From Streptomyces dysideae (GTDB taxonomy: Bacteria > Actinomycetota > Actinomycetes > Streptomycetales > Streptomycetaceae), in NCBI RefSeq assembly GCF_001514305.1, contig NZ_KQ949123.1, forward strand, positions 1-64,000: DNA of 64,000 bases. The letters run 5' to 3'. A model generated the notes under the pieces. It made no database searches, had not been told where the DNA came from, and worked only from the letters and a program-made list of their open reading frames with translations. The position numbers and the translations under genes were made by a program. Position 1 is the first letter of the stretch. Every line of letters begins with the position of its first letter. Positions 25,820-34,225 of this stretch are shown piece after piece.

Positions 25820-27496
25820 ATGGCACAGGCCGCCGACGCAGCGCGGACCGTCATTCTGACCGTGGACGACGATCCGGGGGTCTCCCGTGCCGTCGCCCGC
25901 GATCTGCGGCGGCGCTACGGCGAGTCGTACCGGATCGTGCGCGCGGAGTCCGGCGAGTCGGCCCTGCAGGCGCTGCGGGAACTGAAGCTGCGCGGCGATC
26001 TCGTGGCCGTGATCCTGGCCGACTACCGCATGCCGCAGATGAACGGCATCGAGTTCCTCGAACAGGCCCTGGACGTGTATCCGGGGGCGCGGCGAGTGCT
26101 GCTGACCGCGTACGCGGACACGAACGCGGCGATCGACGCGATCAACGTCGTCGATCTGGATCACTATCTGCTCAAGCCCTGGGATCCGCCGGAGGAGAAG
26201 CTCTATCCGGTCCTGGACGATCTGCTCGAGGCGTGGCGGTGCAGTGACTACCGGCCGGTGCCCAGCACCAAGGTGGTCGGGCACCGCTGGTCTGCGCGGT
26301 CCTCGGACGTACGGGAGTTCCTGGCGCGGAACCAGGTGCCCTACCGCTGGTACTCGGCGGACGAGCCGGAGGGGCGGCGGCTGCTGGCCTCGGCCGGGCA
26401 GGACGGGGAGCGGCTGCCTCTGGTGATCACGCCGGACGGGACGCCGCTGGTCGCGCCGGAGGCTCCCGAGCTGGCCGCACAGGTGGGGCTGGCGACGACG
26501 CCGACGGCCGAGTTCTACGACCTCGTCGTCATCGGCGGCGGTCCGGCCGGGCTCGGTGCGGCCGTGTACGGGGCGTCGGAGGGGCTGCGGACCGTGCTGG
26601 TGGAGCGGTCGGCGACCGGCGGGCAGGCCGGGCAGAGCTCCCGGATCGAGAACTATCTGGGCTTCCCGGACGGCGTGTCGGGGGCGCAGCTCACCGAGCG
26701 GGCCCGGCGGCAGGCGGCCAGGTTCGGCGCCGAGATCCTCACCGCGCGTGAGGTGACGGGACTCGAGGTCAGCGGCGCCGCCCGGATCGTACGGTTCTCG
26801 GACGGGTCGGCGGTCGCCGCGCACAGTGTGATCCTGGCGACCGGCGTGTCCTACCGGCAGTTGGACGCGCCGGGCGCCGACGACCTGACCGGCTGCGGGG
26901 TGTTCTACGGGTCGGCGCTGACGGAGGCGCCGTCCTGCCGGGGGCACGACGTGTACATCGTCGGCGGCGCCAACTCGGCCGGGCAGGCGGCGATGTATCT
27001 GGCGCGTGGCGCCAAGTCGGTGACGCTGCTGGTGCGCGGGGCGTCGCTGTCCGCTTCGATGTCGCACTATCTGATCCAGCAGATCGACGAGGCGCCGAAC
27101 ATCTCGGTGCGCACCGGCACGGTCGTCGAGGCCGCGCACGGCACCGGGCACCTGGAGCAGCTGACGCTGCGCGACGTGGAGAGCGGACGGAGCGAACTCG
27201 TCGACGCGCAGTGGATGTTCGTGTTCATCGGCGCGGCCCCGCTGACCGGCTGGCTGGACGGCACGGTGCTGCGGGACGAGCGCGGGTTCATCCTGGCCGG
27301 GCCCGACCTGACCGTCGACGGGCGGCCGCCGGCGGGCTGGGAGCTGGACCGGCCGCCGTACCACCTGGAGACCAACGTCCCTGGCGTGTTCGTGGCGGGC
27401 GACGCACGCTCCGAGTCCGCCAAGCGGGTCGCGTCCGCCGTCGGAGAGGGAGCCATGGCCGTGATGCTCGTCCACCGCTATCTGGAGCAGTCATGA
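25820..27496 (+). CDS. Receiver domain fused to a thioredoxin-reductase-like flavoprotein
   Basis: 558 aa. Residues 10-135 form a receiver domain: acidic TVDDDPG at 14-20, phosphoacceptor Asp68 in LADYRMPQMNG, LLTAYAD and the YLLKPWD lysine. Residues 160-225 are a linker module. From about 233 comes a TrxR-type reductase with an FAD motif GGGPAG (from 239), an NAD(P)H motif GGANSAGQAA (from 382) and a terminal GVFVAGDAR. The redox CxxC of thioredoxin reductase is absent: the equivalent segment reads GVFYGSALTEAPS. GGGAG precedes ATG 25820. Its stop overlaps the kinase start (ATGA), so it is phospho-input coupled to flavin output. Confidence 0.88.
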   Translation: MAQAADAARTVILTVDDDPGVSRAVARDLRRRYGESYRIVRAESGESALQALRELKLRGDLVAVILADYRMPQMNGIEFLEQALDVYPGARRVLLTAYADTNAAIDAINVVDLDHYLLKPWDPPEEKLYPVLDDLLEAWRCSDYRPVPSTKVVGHRWSARSSDVREFLARNQVPYRWYSADEPEGRRLLASAGQDGERLPLVITPDGTPLVAPEAPELAAQVGLATTPTAEFYDLVVIGGGPAGLGAAVYGASEGLRTVLVERSATGGQAGQSSRIENYLGFPDGVSGAQLTERARRQAARFGAEILTAREVTGLEVSGAARIVRFSDGSAVAAHSVILATGVSYRQLDAPGADDLTGCGVFYGSALTEAPSCRGHDVYIVGGANSAGQAAMYLARGAKSVTLLVRGASLSASMSHYLIQQIDEAPNISVRTGTVVEAAHGTGHLEQLTLRDVESGRSELVDAQWMFVFIGAAPLTGWLDGTVLRDERGFILAGPDLTVDGRPPAGWELDRPPYHLETNVPGVFVAGDARSESAKRVASAVGEGAMAVMLVHRYLEQS

Positions 27497-28953
27497 GCGG
27501 GCAGTTGATTCCGTGCAGCCCGGCGGAGATCGGTTCGCTCTTCCTGTTCGAGAAGCTGTCGCCGGAGCAGCTCGGCCGGCTGTGCGGCGAGGGGCGGGTG
27601 GAGAGGTTCGAGCCCGGGCCCGTGTACGCCGAGGGCGAGCCCGCCACCTGCTTCTACGTGATGATCGAGGGGACGGTCGTGCTGTCCCGCCGGGTCGGCG
27701 GCGACGACGTGGAGGTGACCCGGACCTCGCAGCGCGGGGTGTACGCGGGGTCCATGCAGGCGTACCTCGGGGACCGGGTGCAGCAGACGTACAACAACTC
27801 GATGCGGGTCACGGAGCCGTCGCGGTTCTTCGTGCTGCCCGCCGACTCGTTCGCGGCGATGATGCAGGACTGGTTCCCGATGGCGGTGCATCTGCTGGAG
27901 GGGCTGTTCTTCGGTTCGAAGAGCACGCAGCGGGCGATCGGGCAGCGGGAACGGCTGCTGGCGCTCGGCTCGTTGTCCGCGGGTCTCACGCACGAGCTGA
28001 ACAATCCCGCGGCGGCGGCGGTGCGGGCCACGGCCACGCTGCGGGAGCGGGTGGCGAAGATGCGGCACAAGCTCCGGGTGATCTCCGGGGGCTCGTACTC
28101 GCGGGAGACGCTGGCGAATCTGATCGACATCCAGGACCGCACGGCCGAACGGGTCGCCAAGGCACCCCAGTTGAGCCCGCTGGAGGCCTCGGACCGGGAG
28201 GACGAGCTCACCGACTGGCTCGACGACCACGGCATCGCGGAGGGCTGGCGGATCGCGCCCACGTTCGTGCAGGCGGGGCTCGACATCGACTGGTTGGACC
28301 AGGTCGCGGCGGCCGTCGACGAGGAGATCCTCCCGGGGGCGGTCGGCTGGCTCAACTACACGGTCGAGACCGAGCTGTTGATGGACGAGATCGAGGACTC
28401 CACCAACCGCATCTCGCACCTCGTCGACGCGGCCAAGCAGTACTCCCAGCTCGACCGTGCGCCGTACCGGATGGCCGACGTGCACGAACTCCTCGACAGC
28501 ACGCTGCTGATGCTGTCGGGCAAGATCGGCCGGCAGATCAAGGTCGTCAAGGAGTACGACCGTACGCTCCCGAAGATCCCGGCGTACCCGGCGGAGCTCA
28601 ACCAGGTGTGGACCAACCTGATCGACAACGCGGTCTCCGCGATCAACAGCACCGGCGGGGAAGGGACGTTGACCGTGCGGACGGCGCCCGACCACGACCG
28701 GCTGCTGGTGGAGTTCCGCGACACGGGGGGCGGGATCCCGGCCGAGGACCGGGGGCGGATCTTCGATCCCTTCTTCACCACGAAGCCCGTGGGCGAGGGC
28801 ACCGGGCTCGGACTCGACATCTCCTGGCGGATCGTCGTGAACAAGCATCACGGCGGTCTTCAGGTCGAGTCCGTGCCGGGCGACACGCGCTTTCAGGTGC
28901 TGCTTCCGCTCACCGCCGCAGACGACGACACCGCCCCCGAGGAGACCGTATGA
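27493..28953 (+). CDS. Histidine kinase with N-terminal cyclic-nucleotide-binding domain
   Basis: 486 aa, no membrane segment. Residues about 15-130 form a CRP-like sensor barrel. The dimerisation helix carries His167 in LTHELNNPAAAA. The ATPase domain has the N box (NQVWTNLIDNAVSAI), G1 (DTGGGIP), F box (FDPFFTTK) and G2 (GTGLGLDISWRIV). It is probably a soluble kinase whose partner is the receiver-flavoprotein just upstream, with which it overlaps by 4 bp. The next gene also overlaps by 4 bp. Confidence 0.92.
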   Translation: MSGQLIPCSPAEIGSLFLFEKLSPEQLGRLCGEGRVERFEPGPVYAEGEPATCFYVMIEGTVVLSRRVGGDDVEVTRTSQRGVYAGSMQAYLGDRVQQTYNNSMRVTEPSRFFVLPADSFAAMMQDWFPMAVHLLEGLFFGSKSTQRAIGQRERLLALGSLSAGLTHELNNPAAAAVRATATLRERVAKMRHKLRVISGGSYSRETLANLIDIQDRTAERVAKAPQLSPLEASDREDELTDWLDDHGIAEGWRIAPTFVQAGLDIDWLDQVAAAVDEEILPGAVGWLNYTVETELLMDEIEDSTNRISHLVDAAKQYSQLDRAPYRMADVHELLDSTLLMLSGKIGRQIKVVKEYDRTLPKIPAYPAELNQVWTNLIDNAVSAINSTGGEGTLTVRTAPDHDRLLVEFRDTGGGIPAEDRGRIFDPFFTTKPVGEGTGLGLDISWRIVVNKHHGGLQVESVPGDTRFQVLLPLTAADDDTAPEETV

Positions 28954-29306
28954 CCGACGGCAACGGCATCGATCCCAGTGTTCCGCCCAGCGGGAGTGGT
29001 TGCGTGGAATGCGACGCGGACGGGGGATGGTGGTTTCATGTGCGACGCTGTGCGGAGTGTGGGCACGTGGGGTGTTGTGACAGTTCGCCTGCGCAGCATG
29101 CGACTGGGCATTTCCGGGCCACTGGGCATCCGTTCGTGCAGAGTTCTGAGCCGGGGGAGGTCTGGTTCTGGAACTACGCCACGAATGAGTTGTTCGAGGC
29201 CGGGCCTGAGTTGGCGGGGCCGGTGAGTCATCCGGTGGATCAGCCTGCGCCGGGGCCCATGGCGCGGGTGCCGGCTGATTGGGCTGAAGCGCTGCGTGCC
29301 CAATGA
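28950..29306 (+). CDS. UBP-type zinc finger protein
   Basis: 118 aa. Nearly the whole protein is a ZnF-UBP domain: Cys18/Cys21, Cys34/Cys37, Cys42 and His50/His54/His60, with the family run VRRCAECGHVGCCDSSPAQH and then HFRATGHP...EPGEVWFW. In eukaryotes this finger binds the C-terminus of ubiquitin; in actinobacteria its ligand is unknown. ATGA overlap with the kinase gene places it in the same operon, suggesting an adaptor role in that pathway. Confidence 0.9.
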   Translation: MTDGNGIDPSVPPSGSGCVECDADGGWWFHVRRCAECGHVGCCDSSPAQHATGHFRATGHPFVQSSEPGEVWFWNYATNELFEAGPELAGPVSHPVDQPAPGPMARVPADWAEALRAQ

Positions 29307-29333
29307 CCCGGGGCTCTATGGCGGCTGCGGGTT

Positions 29334-29392
29334 GTCTGGGGCTGGTCGCGCCCACGCGGCGGAGCCGCACATTGATACAGCCCCGCGCCCCT
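29334..29392 (+). repeat. Streptomyces dispersed palindromic repeat
   Basis: An imperfect palindrome: GGGGCTG (29338-29344) pairs with CAGCCCC (29378-29384), and an inner GCGGC-GGA-GCCGC (29356-29368) forms a smaller hairpin. Sequences of this kind (TCGCGCCCACGCGGCGGAGC core) recur in many Streptomyces intergenic regions. Here it follows the zinc-finger gene and may act as a weak terminator. Confidence 0.65.
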
Positions 29393-29441
29393 GAAGAAGG
29401 TCGGCAAAGGTCCTGTCAGTGTTGCGTGCCAGGATGGAATC

Positions 29442-32396
29442 GTGACGCAGACCTCCTTCAGCACGCCGTTCCTCGGGCGCGTGGACGAACTCGCTCGGCT
29501 CTCCGGTGTGCTGGAGCGTGCCCGGGGTGGTGAGGCTCGGGCTGTGCTGGTTGCCGGGGACGCCGGGGTTGGCAAGACGCGGGTGTTGGACGAGGTCGCG
29601 GGGCGGGCGGCTGCGGCCGGGATGACCGTGCTCAGTGGGCACTGTGTCGACCTCGGGGACGTCGGGCTGTCGTATCTGCCGTTCACCGAGGTGCTGGGGG
29701 TGCTGGCCGGCGACGAGCGGTGCGCCGGTGTGCTCGCGGCTCATCCGGTGGTCGGGCGGCTGCTGGGCGGTGGGAGGGATGCCGAGCGGGAGTCGGGCGG
29801 ACGGCTGCGGCTGTTCGAGGGCATGGCGGGACTGCTGGCCGATCTGGCGGACATCGCCCCGCTGCTGCTGGTCCTGGAGGATCTGCACTGGGCCGACCAG
29901 TCCTCCCGGGATCTGCTGCGGTTCCTGCTCAGCCGCGGCATTCTGCAGCGGACGGCGGGCGGTGCGCGCACCCACCGGCTGGCGGTCCTCGCCTCGTACC
30001 GCGCGGACGACCTGCACCGCCGCCATCCCCTGCGCCCGCTGCTCGCCGAGCTCGTGCGGCTGCCCGCCGTGGAGCGGCTCGAGCTGCGGCCCCTGTCCGA
30101 CGCCGAGGTGACCCGGCTGGTGCGCGCCCTGGAGGAGCGGCCGCTGCCGGACTCCACGGTCCGGCGGATCGTGGAGCGCGCCGAGGGCAACGCCTTCTAC
30201 GCGGAGGAGCTGGTCGCGGCCACGGACACCGGGGCGGGCGGGATGCCCAGCGGGCTGGCCGACGTCCTGCTCATCCGGTTCGAGCAACTGTCCGACACCG
30301 CCCAGCAGGTGCTGCGTACGGCCGCAGTCGCCGGGCGCCGGGTCGGGTACGACCTGCTGCGGGACGCGGTGCGGCTCCCCGAGGACGAGCTGGAGTCGGC
30401 GCTGCGCGAGGCCGTCGGGCGACAGCTGCTGGTCCCCGGCGACGGCGACACGTACGCCTTCCGGCACGCCCTCGCGCGGGAGGCGGTGTACGCCGATCTG
30501 CTGCCCGGCGAACGGGCCAGGCTGCACGGCGCGTTCGCCCGTCTGCTCGCCGGGCGCGGCCATCCGGCGGAGACGGCGGCGGAGCGCGCCCACCACTACC
30601 GCGAGAGCCATGACCTGGCCGAGGCGTTGGCCGCCTCGCTGGAGGCCGCCGACCACGCCCACCGGGTCGGCGCGCCCGCCGAGGAACTACGGCACCTGGA
30701 GACCGCCCTGGACCTGTGGTCGGCCGTGGAGCCGGCCGCGCGGCCCTCCGGCGAGGGCGTCGACCGGGTGACGCTCACGCTGCGCGCCTCCGCGGCGGCG
30801 GCCCACGCCGGTGAGGCGCACCGCGCGGTCTCCCTGACCCGGTCCGCACTCGCGGGCGTCGGCGACACGGACTCCGAGCTCGCCGCCCGGGTCCGCTACA
30901 CCCTCGCCGGGAATCTCATCGGCGTGGACAGCCTGACGGCGGCGTTCGCCTACAGCAGCGAGGCGCTGGCCATGATCCCCGCCGAGCCTCCGTCGCGGAC
31001 CTGGGTGTGGGCGGCAGCCACCCATGTGCTGGCGGCACGTCAGGTCGGGGAGAACGAGACCGCGCTGCGGGTCGCCCGCCGGGCCCTGAGGGTCGCGGAG
31101 GAACTCCGGGTGACGGACGCCCGCGCGGACCTGCTGATCTCCCTGGCCGTCCTCGAAGGAGGCGGTCGCCGCACTCCGGAGGGCCGCGAGCAGCTCCGTG
31201 CGGCCCGGGAGGTGGCGCGGAGTGCGGGCAACGCGCCGGTGGAGATGCGGGCGCTGTTCAACCTCGCCGTCGGCTGCTTCGAGTCCGGTGACCTCGACGC
31301 GTGTCTGCCCTGGCTGACGGAGGGACTGGACCGGGCGCGCCGGGCCGGGCTGCTGTCCTCGCCGTATCCGCTGGAGATGCGGTATCTGCGGCTGCTGGTG
31401 CTGTACACGCTGGGCCGCTGGGACGAGTGCGTGCGTGCGGCCGCGGCGGACGCCGAGGTGCTGCCCGGGGCGGGCGGGTACTGGTCCGGCCCCGCGCTGT
31501 ACGTGGCCCTCGCGCGCGGCGACGTCTCGGCCGCCGACCGGGCCCGGGCCCTGCTGGAGGGGCACTTCGACTGGATGGGCACGCTGGTCGCGGGCATCGC
31601 GCTCACCGACGCCGCCGCGCTGCGGGGGGATGCGGAGGCGGCGGTGGAGCGGATGCGGGCCACGGTCGCGGCGCTCACGGACGACGCGGGCACACATCCC
31701 GACGCCACGGTCCGGCTCGCCGCGCTCGCCCTGTCCGCGGTCGCCGACCGGGCCGCCGAACTGCGCCGCGCCGGCGACGAGGCCGGTGTGCGGCACTGGG
31801 CGGACACGGCGGCCGAGCTGGTCGAGCTCGCGCGGGCCACGGCCGTGCACGGCGAGGACGGCACGCCGCAGGGCCCGGAGGGCAGGGCGTGGCTGGCCCG
31901 CGCCGAGGCGGAGTGGGCGCGGGCCGGGTCCGGGCCGGACGCGGAGGCGTGGGCGAAGGCGGTCGGCGCGTTCGCCGACGGCGACGAGTACGAGCGGGCG
32001 CGCTGCCGGCTGCGGTACGCCGAGGCCCTGTTGGCGGCGGGCCGCCGCGAGGAGGCGGCCGCCGAGGCGGGGGCGGCCCGGGAGACGGCGGTCAGGCTGG
32101 GCGCCACGCCCCTGCTGGAGCGGACGGACGCCCTGATCCGCCGGGGCCGCCTCGCGGACACCGCCGACGCCGCGCACCGCGCCTCTCCCCTCACCGCCCG
32201 TGAACAGGACGTGCTGCGGCTTCTCGCGCGCGGCCGCAGCAACCGGCAGATCGGCGAGGAGCTGTTCATCACCGGCAAGACGGCGAGCGTCCATGTGTCC
32301 AACATCCTCGCCAAGCTGAGCGCGGCGAGCCGCACGGAGGCGGTGGCGATCGCGTACCGGGAGGGCCTGATATCCCCGGAGCCGTCGGTGTCCTAA
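29442..32396 (+). CDS. LAL-type LuxR-family ATPase regulator
   Basis: 984 aa. An N-terminal STAND/AAA ATPase has Walker A GDAGVGKT (about residues 40-47) and Walker B LLLVLEDLHWAD; a long alpha-solenoid middle of TPR-like repeats follows, and a C-terminal LuxR helix-turn-helix (LTAREQDVLRLLARGRSNRQ, SVHVSNILAKL). It should be a large signal-responsive transcriptional activator; its targets are not evident here. GTG 29442 has AGGA 8-11 nt upstream. Its stop overlaps the stop of the remnant on the other strand. Confidence 0.92.
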   Translation: MTQTSFSTPFLGRVDELARLSGVLERARGGEARAVLVAGDAGVGKTRVLDEVAGRAAAAGMTVLSGHCVDLGDVGLSYLPFTEVLGVLAGDERCAGVLAAHPVVGRLLGGGRDAERESGGRLRLFEGMAGLLADLADIAPLLLVLEDLHWADQSSRDLLRFLLSRGILQRTAGGARTHRLAVLASYRADDLHRRHPLRPLLAELVRLPAVERLELRPLSDAEVTRLVRALEERPLPDSTVRRIVERAEGNAFYAEELVAATDTGAGGMPSGLADVLLIRFEQLSDTAQQVLRTAAVAGRRVGYDLLRDAVRLPEDELESALREAVGRQLLVPGDGDTYAFRHALAREAVYADLLPGERARLHGAFARLLAGRGHPAETAAERAHHYRESHDLAEALAASLEAADHAHRVGAPAEELRHLETALDLWSAVEPAARPSGEGVDRVTLTLRASAAAAHAGEAHRAVSLTRSALAGVGDTDSELAARVRYTLAGNLIGVDSLTAAFAYSSEALAMIPAEPPSRTWVWAAATHVLAARQVGENETALRVARRALRVAEELRVTDARADLLISLAVLEGGGRRTPEGREQLRAAREVARSAGNAPVEMRALFNLAVGCFESGDLDACLPWLTEGLDRARRAGLLSSPYPLEMRYLRLLVLYTLGRWDECVRAAAADAEVLPGAGGYWSGPALYVALARGDVSAADRARALLEGHFDWMGTLVAGIALTDAAALRGDAEAAVERMRATVAALTDDAGTHPDATVRLAALALSAVADRAAELRRAGDEAGVRHWADTAAELVELARATAVHGEDGTPQGPEGRAWLARAEAEWARAGSGPDAEAWAKAVGAFADGDEYERARCRLRYAEALLAAGRREEAAAEAGAARETAVRLGATPLLERTDALIRRGRLADTADAAHRASPLTAREQDVLRLLARGRSNRQIGEELFITGKTASVHVSNILAKLSAASRTEAVAIAYREGLISPEPSVS

Positions 32397-32535
32397 GAGG
32401 CGTCGCTCGCGCTGTCGTAGGTGGCGCAGTCGAGGGCGGTGAGGTCGACGGCGTCGGCCATGGCCTGCATTCCCCTGTCGTTGGGGTGCAGATGGTCGCC
32501 GCCGTCGAAGACGGGGAGGATCGACGCCGATGAAC
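32393..32535 (-). pseudogene. SGNH/GDSL hydrolase, C-terminal remnant
   Basis: Minus-strand FDGGDHLHPNDRGMQAMADA is the unmistakable last motif (catalytic Asp-x-x-His) of a secreted SGNH hydrolase, followed by a short tail and a stop at 32393. Upstream, at about 32535, it is joined in frame to code for a ROK-type repressor. The rest of the hydrolase, including the GDSL serine block, is gone. Confidence 0.75.
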
Positions 32536-32820
32536 AGCGCCCGCCCTCGACGCGGACCGGGTTCGCGGGCCGGCCGAGGACGGGGCGGGTCTCCTCGTCC
32601 ACGTCCTCCACCAGGTACCCGGCCTCGATCAGGGGCCGGACCGCCTTGGTGACGGCGGCGGGGACAGCCCGGCGCGGCGGGCCACCTCCAGACGGGTGAG
32701 GGGCCCTTGGGACAGGACTGTGGTGAAGATCTGTGAGGCGGCGGGGGTGTTGACCGGAAACGTCTCCGCACGCGGCGTCGGGTGCATGGCAGGGAACCTG
32801 GAGCCCTTCTTTTCCGACAT
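32536..32820 (-). pseudogene. ROK-family repressor, N-terminal remnant
   Basis: From about ATG 32820 (or 32786) the minus strand reads NTPAASQIFTTVLSQGPLTR and LEVARRAGLS. After a frameshift at about 32664 it continues VTKAVRPLIEAGYLVEDVDE and PVLGRPANPVRVEGGR: the winged helix of a ROK (NagC/XylR) repressor. The sugar-kinase-like domain is replaced by the SGNH hydrolase tail. Two lesions, so non-functional. Confidence 0.75.
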
Positions 32821-32924
32821 CAATAAAAGAAACAGGACTGCCGGATTCGCCCCGCCCAGTGATCCCTGTGTGTCCAACTGTGCGTCGGCTGTGGCGATCT
32901 GACGGGGTGCGAGAAGGTTGCCGG

Positions 32925-34148
32925 ATGATCTCAGCAACAGCACGCAGGGGTACGGCGACGGCGACGGCCCTGGTGTGTCTCCTGGCGGTCCCCGCCCATG
33001 CCGCACCGGAACCGGCCGCCGCCGCGGCCAAGGCGCTGCCAAGTCCTGACCTCCCGGGACTGCATGGCGTCCTGCTCACGGCGCTGCGGCAGGGCGCGCC
33101 CGGCGCGATGGCCCGCGTCGACGACCACGGCACCACCCTCCGGACGGCCGTGGGCATCGCCGACCGGAAGTCCCTGCGGCCCCTCAGCAACACCGACCGG
33201 TTCCGGATCGGCAGCGTCACCAAGATCTTCTCCGCCGTCGTCCTGCTGCAACTGGCCGACGAGCGGAAGCTCAAGCTCGACGCCCCGGTCAACCGCTATC
33301 TGCCGGGGCTGCTGCCCGACGGCCGGATCACGGTGCGGCATGTGCTGAGTCATCGCAGCGGCCTGTACGACTACACGAACGACATGTTCGCGCGGACGGT
33401 TCCCGGCTTCGAGGCCGTCCGCTCCAAGGTGTTCACCTTCCGGCAGCTGGTGGACCGTTCGCTGCGCAAGCCGCGCACCACGCGGCCGGGCGGTGCGTAC
33501 TCCTACTCCAACACCAACTTCGTCGTGGCCGGCATGCTGATCAAGAAGCTGACCGGGAACTCCGTGCGGACCGAGTACCAGAACCGGATCATCGAGCCGC
33601 TGAAGCTGCGCGACACCTTCTACGTGCACCCGCGCACCAAGATCCCGGGCCGCCACGCGCGCGGCTATCTCACGCCGGACACCGCGGGCGCGGCACTGGT
33701 CGACGCCACCCGGCAGACGGCGTCCTGGGCGCAGAGCGCGGGCGCCGTCATCTCCACCACACGGGACCTGAACACCTTCCTGTCGGCGCTGCTCGGCGGC
33801 AGGCTGATGTCCGCCACGCAGCTGGCCCAGATGCAGCGGTGGGTTCCGGCGGGCAGCACCCAGGCGTACGGGCTCGGGCTGCGGCGCAGGAATCTGTCGT
33901 GCGGGGTCTCCGTGTACGGGCACACGGGCGCCGTCCAGGGCTTCTACACCTACGCGTTCGCCTCCAGGGACGGCCGGCGCAGCCTCGCCGCGCTCACCAA
34001 CACCTCCAACAACGGCGCGGTGCTCAACACCATGCTGGGCTCCCTGGAGTCCGCGTTCTGCGGCAAGCCGGCGAAGCCTCGGCGTGGTTCGGCGGTCGTC
34101 GAGCGGTACGAGGACATCGCTCCGGGGGTCGCGCTGAAGCTCGGCTGA
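32925..34148 (+). CDS. Secreted serine hydrolase (class C beta-lactamase / D,D-peptidase family)
   Basis: 407 aa. A signal peptide (ATALVCLLAVPAHA) predicts export. The penicillin-binding fold motifs are present: SxxK in IGSVTKIF, YxN as YSN in GAYSYSNTNF, and HTG in YGHTGAVQGF. Likely a D-alanyl-D-alanine carboxypeptidase or esterase on the wall; a true beta-lactamase is less likely. ATG 32925 has GAGAAGG at 32911-32917. It is monocistronic in appearance. Confidence 0.88.
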   Translation: MISATARRGTATATALVCLLAVPAHAAPEPAAAAAKALPSPDLPGLHGVLLTALRQGAPGAMARVDDHGTTLRTAVGIADRKSLRPLSNTDRFRIGSVTKIFSAVVLLQLADERKLKLDAPVNRYLPGLLPDGRITVRHVLSHRSGLYDYTNDMFARTVPGFEAVRSKVFTFRQLVDRSLRKPRTTRPGGAYSYSNTNFVVAGMLIKKLTGNSVRTEYQNRIIEPLKLRDTFYVHPRTKIPGRHARGYLTPDTAGAALVDATRQTASWAQSAGAVISTTRDLNTFLSALLGGRLMSATQLAQMQRWVPAGSTQAYGLGLRRRNLSCGVSVYGHTGAVQGFYTYAFASRDGRRSLAALTNTSNNGAVLNTMLGSLESAFCGKPAKPRRGSAVVERYEDIAPGVALKLG

Positions 34149-34225
34149 GCGGGCGGGAACCCGCGCGTGCCGGTGGACGTTTTCCGGACATCCCCACCGG
34201 ATCACCAGCACACCAGGACGGCCCG

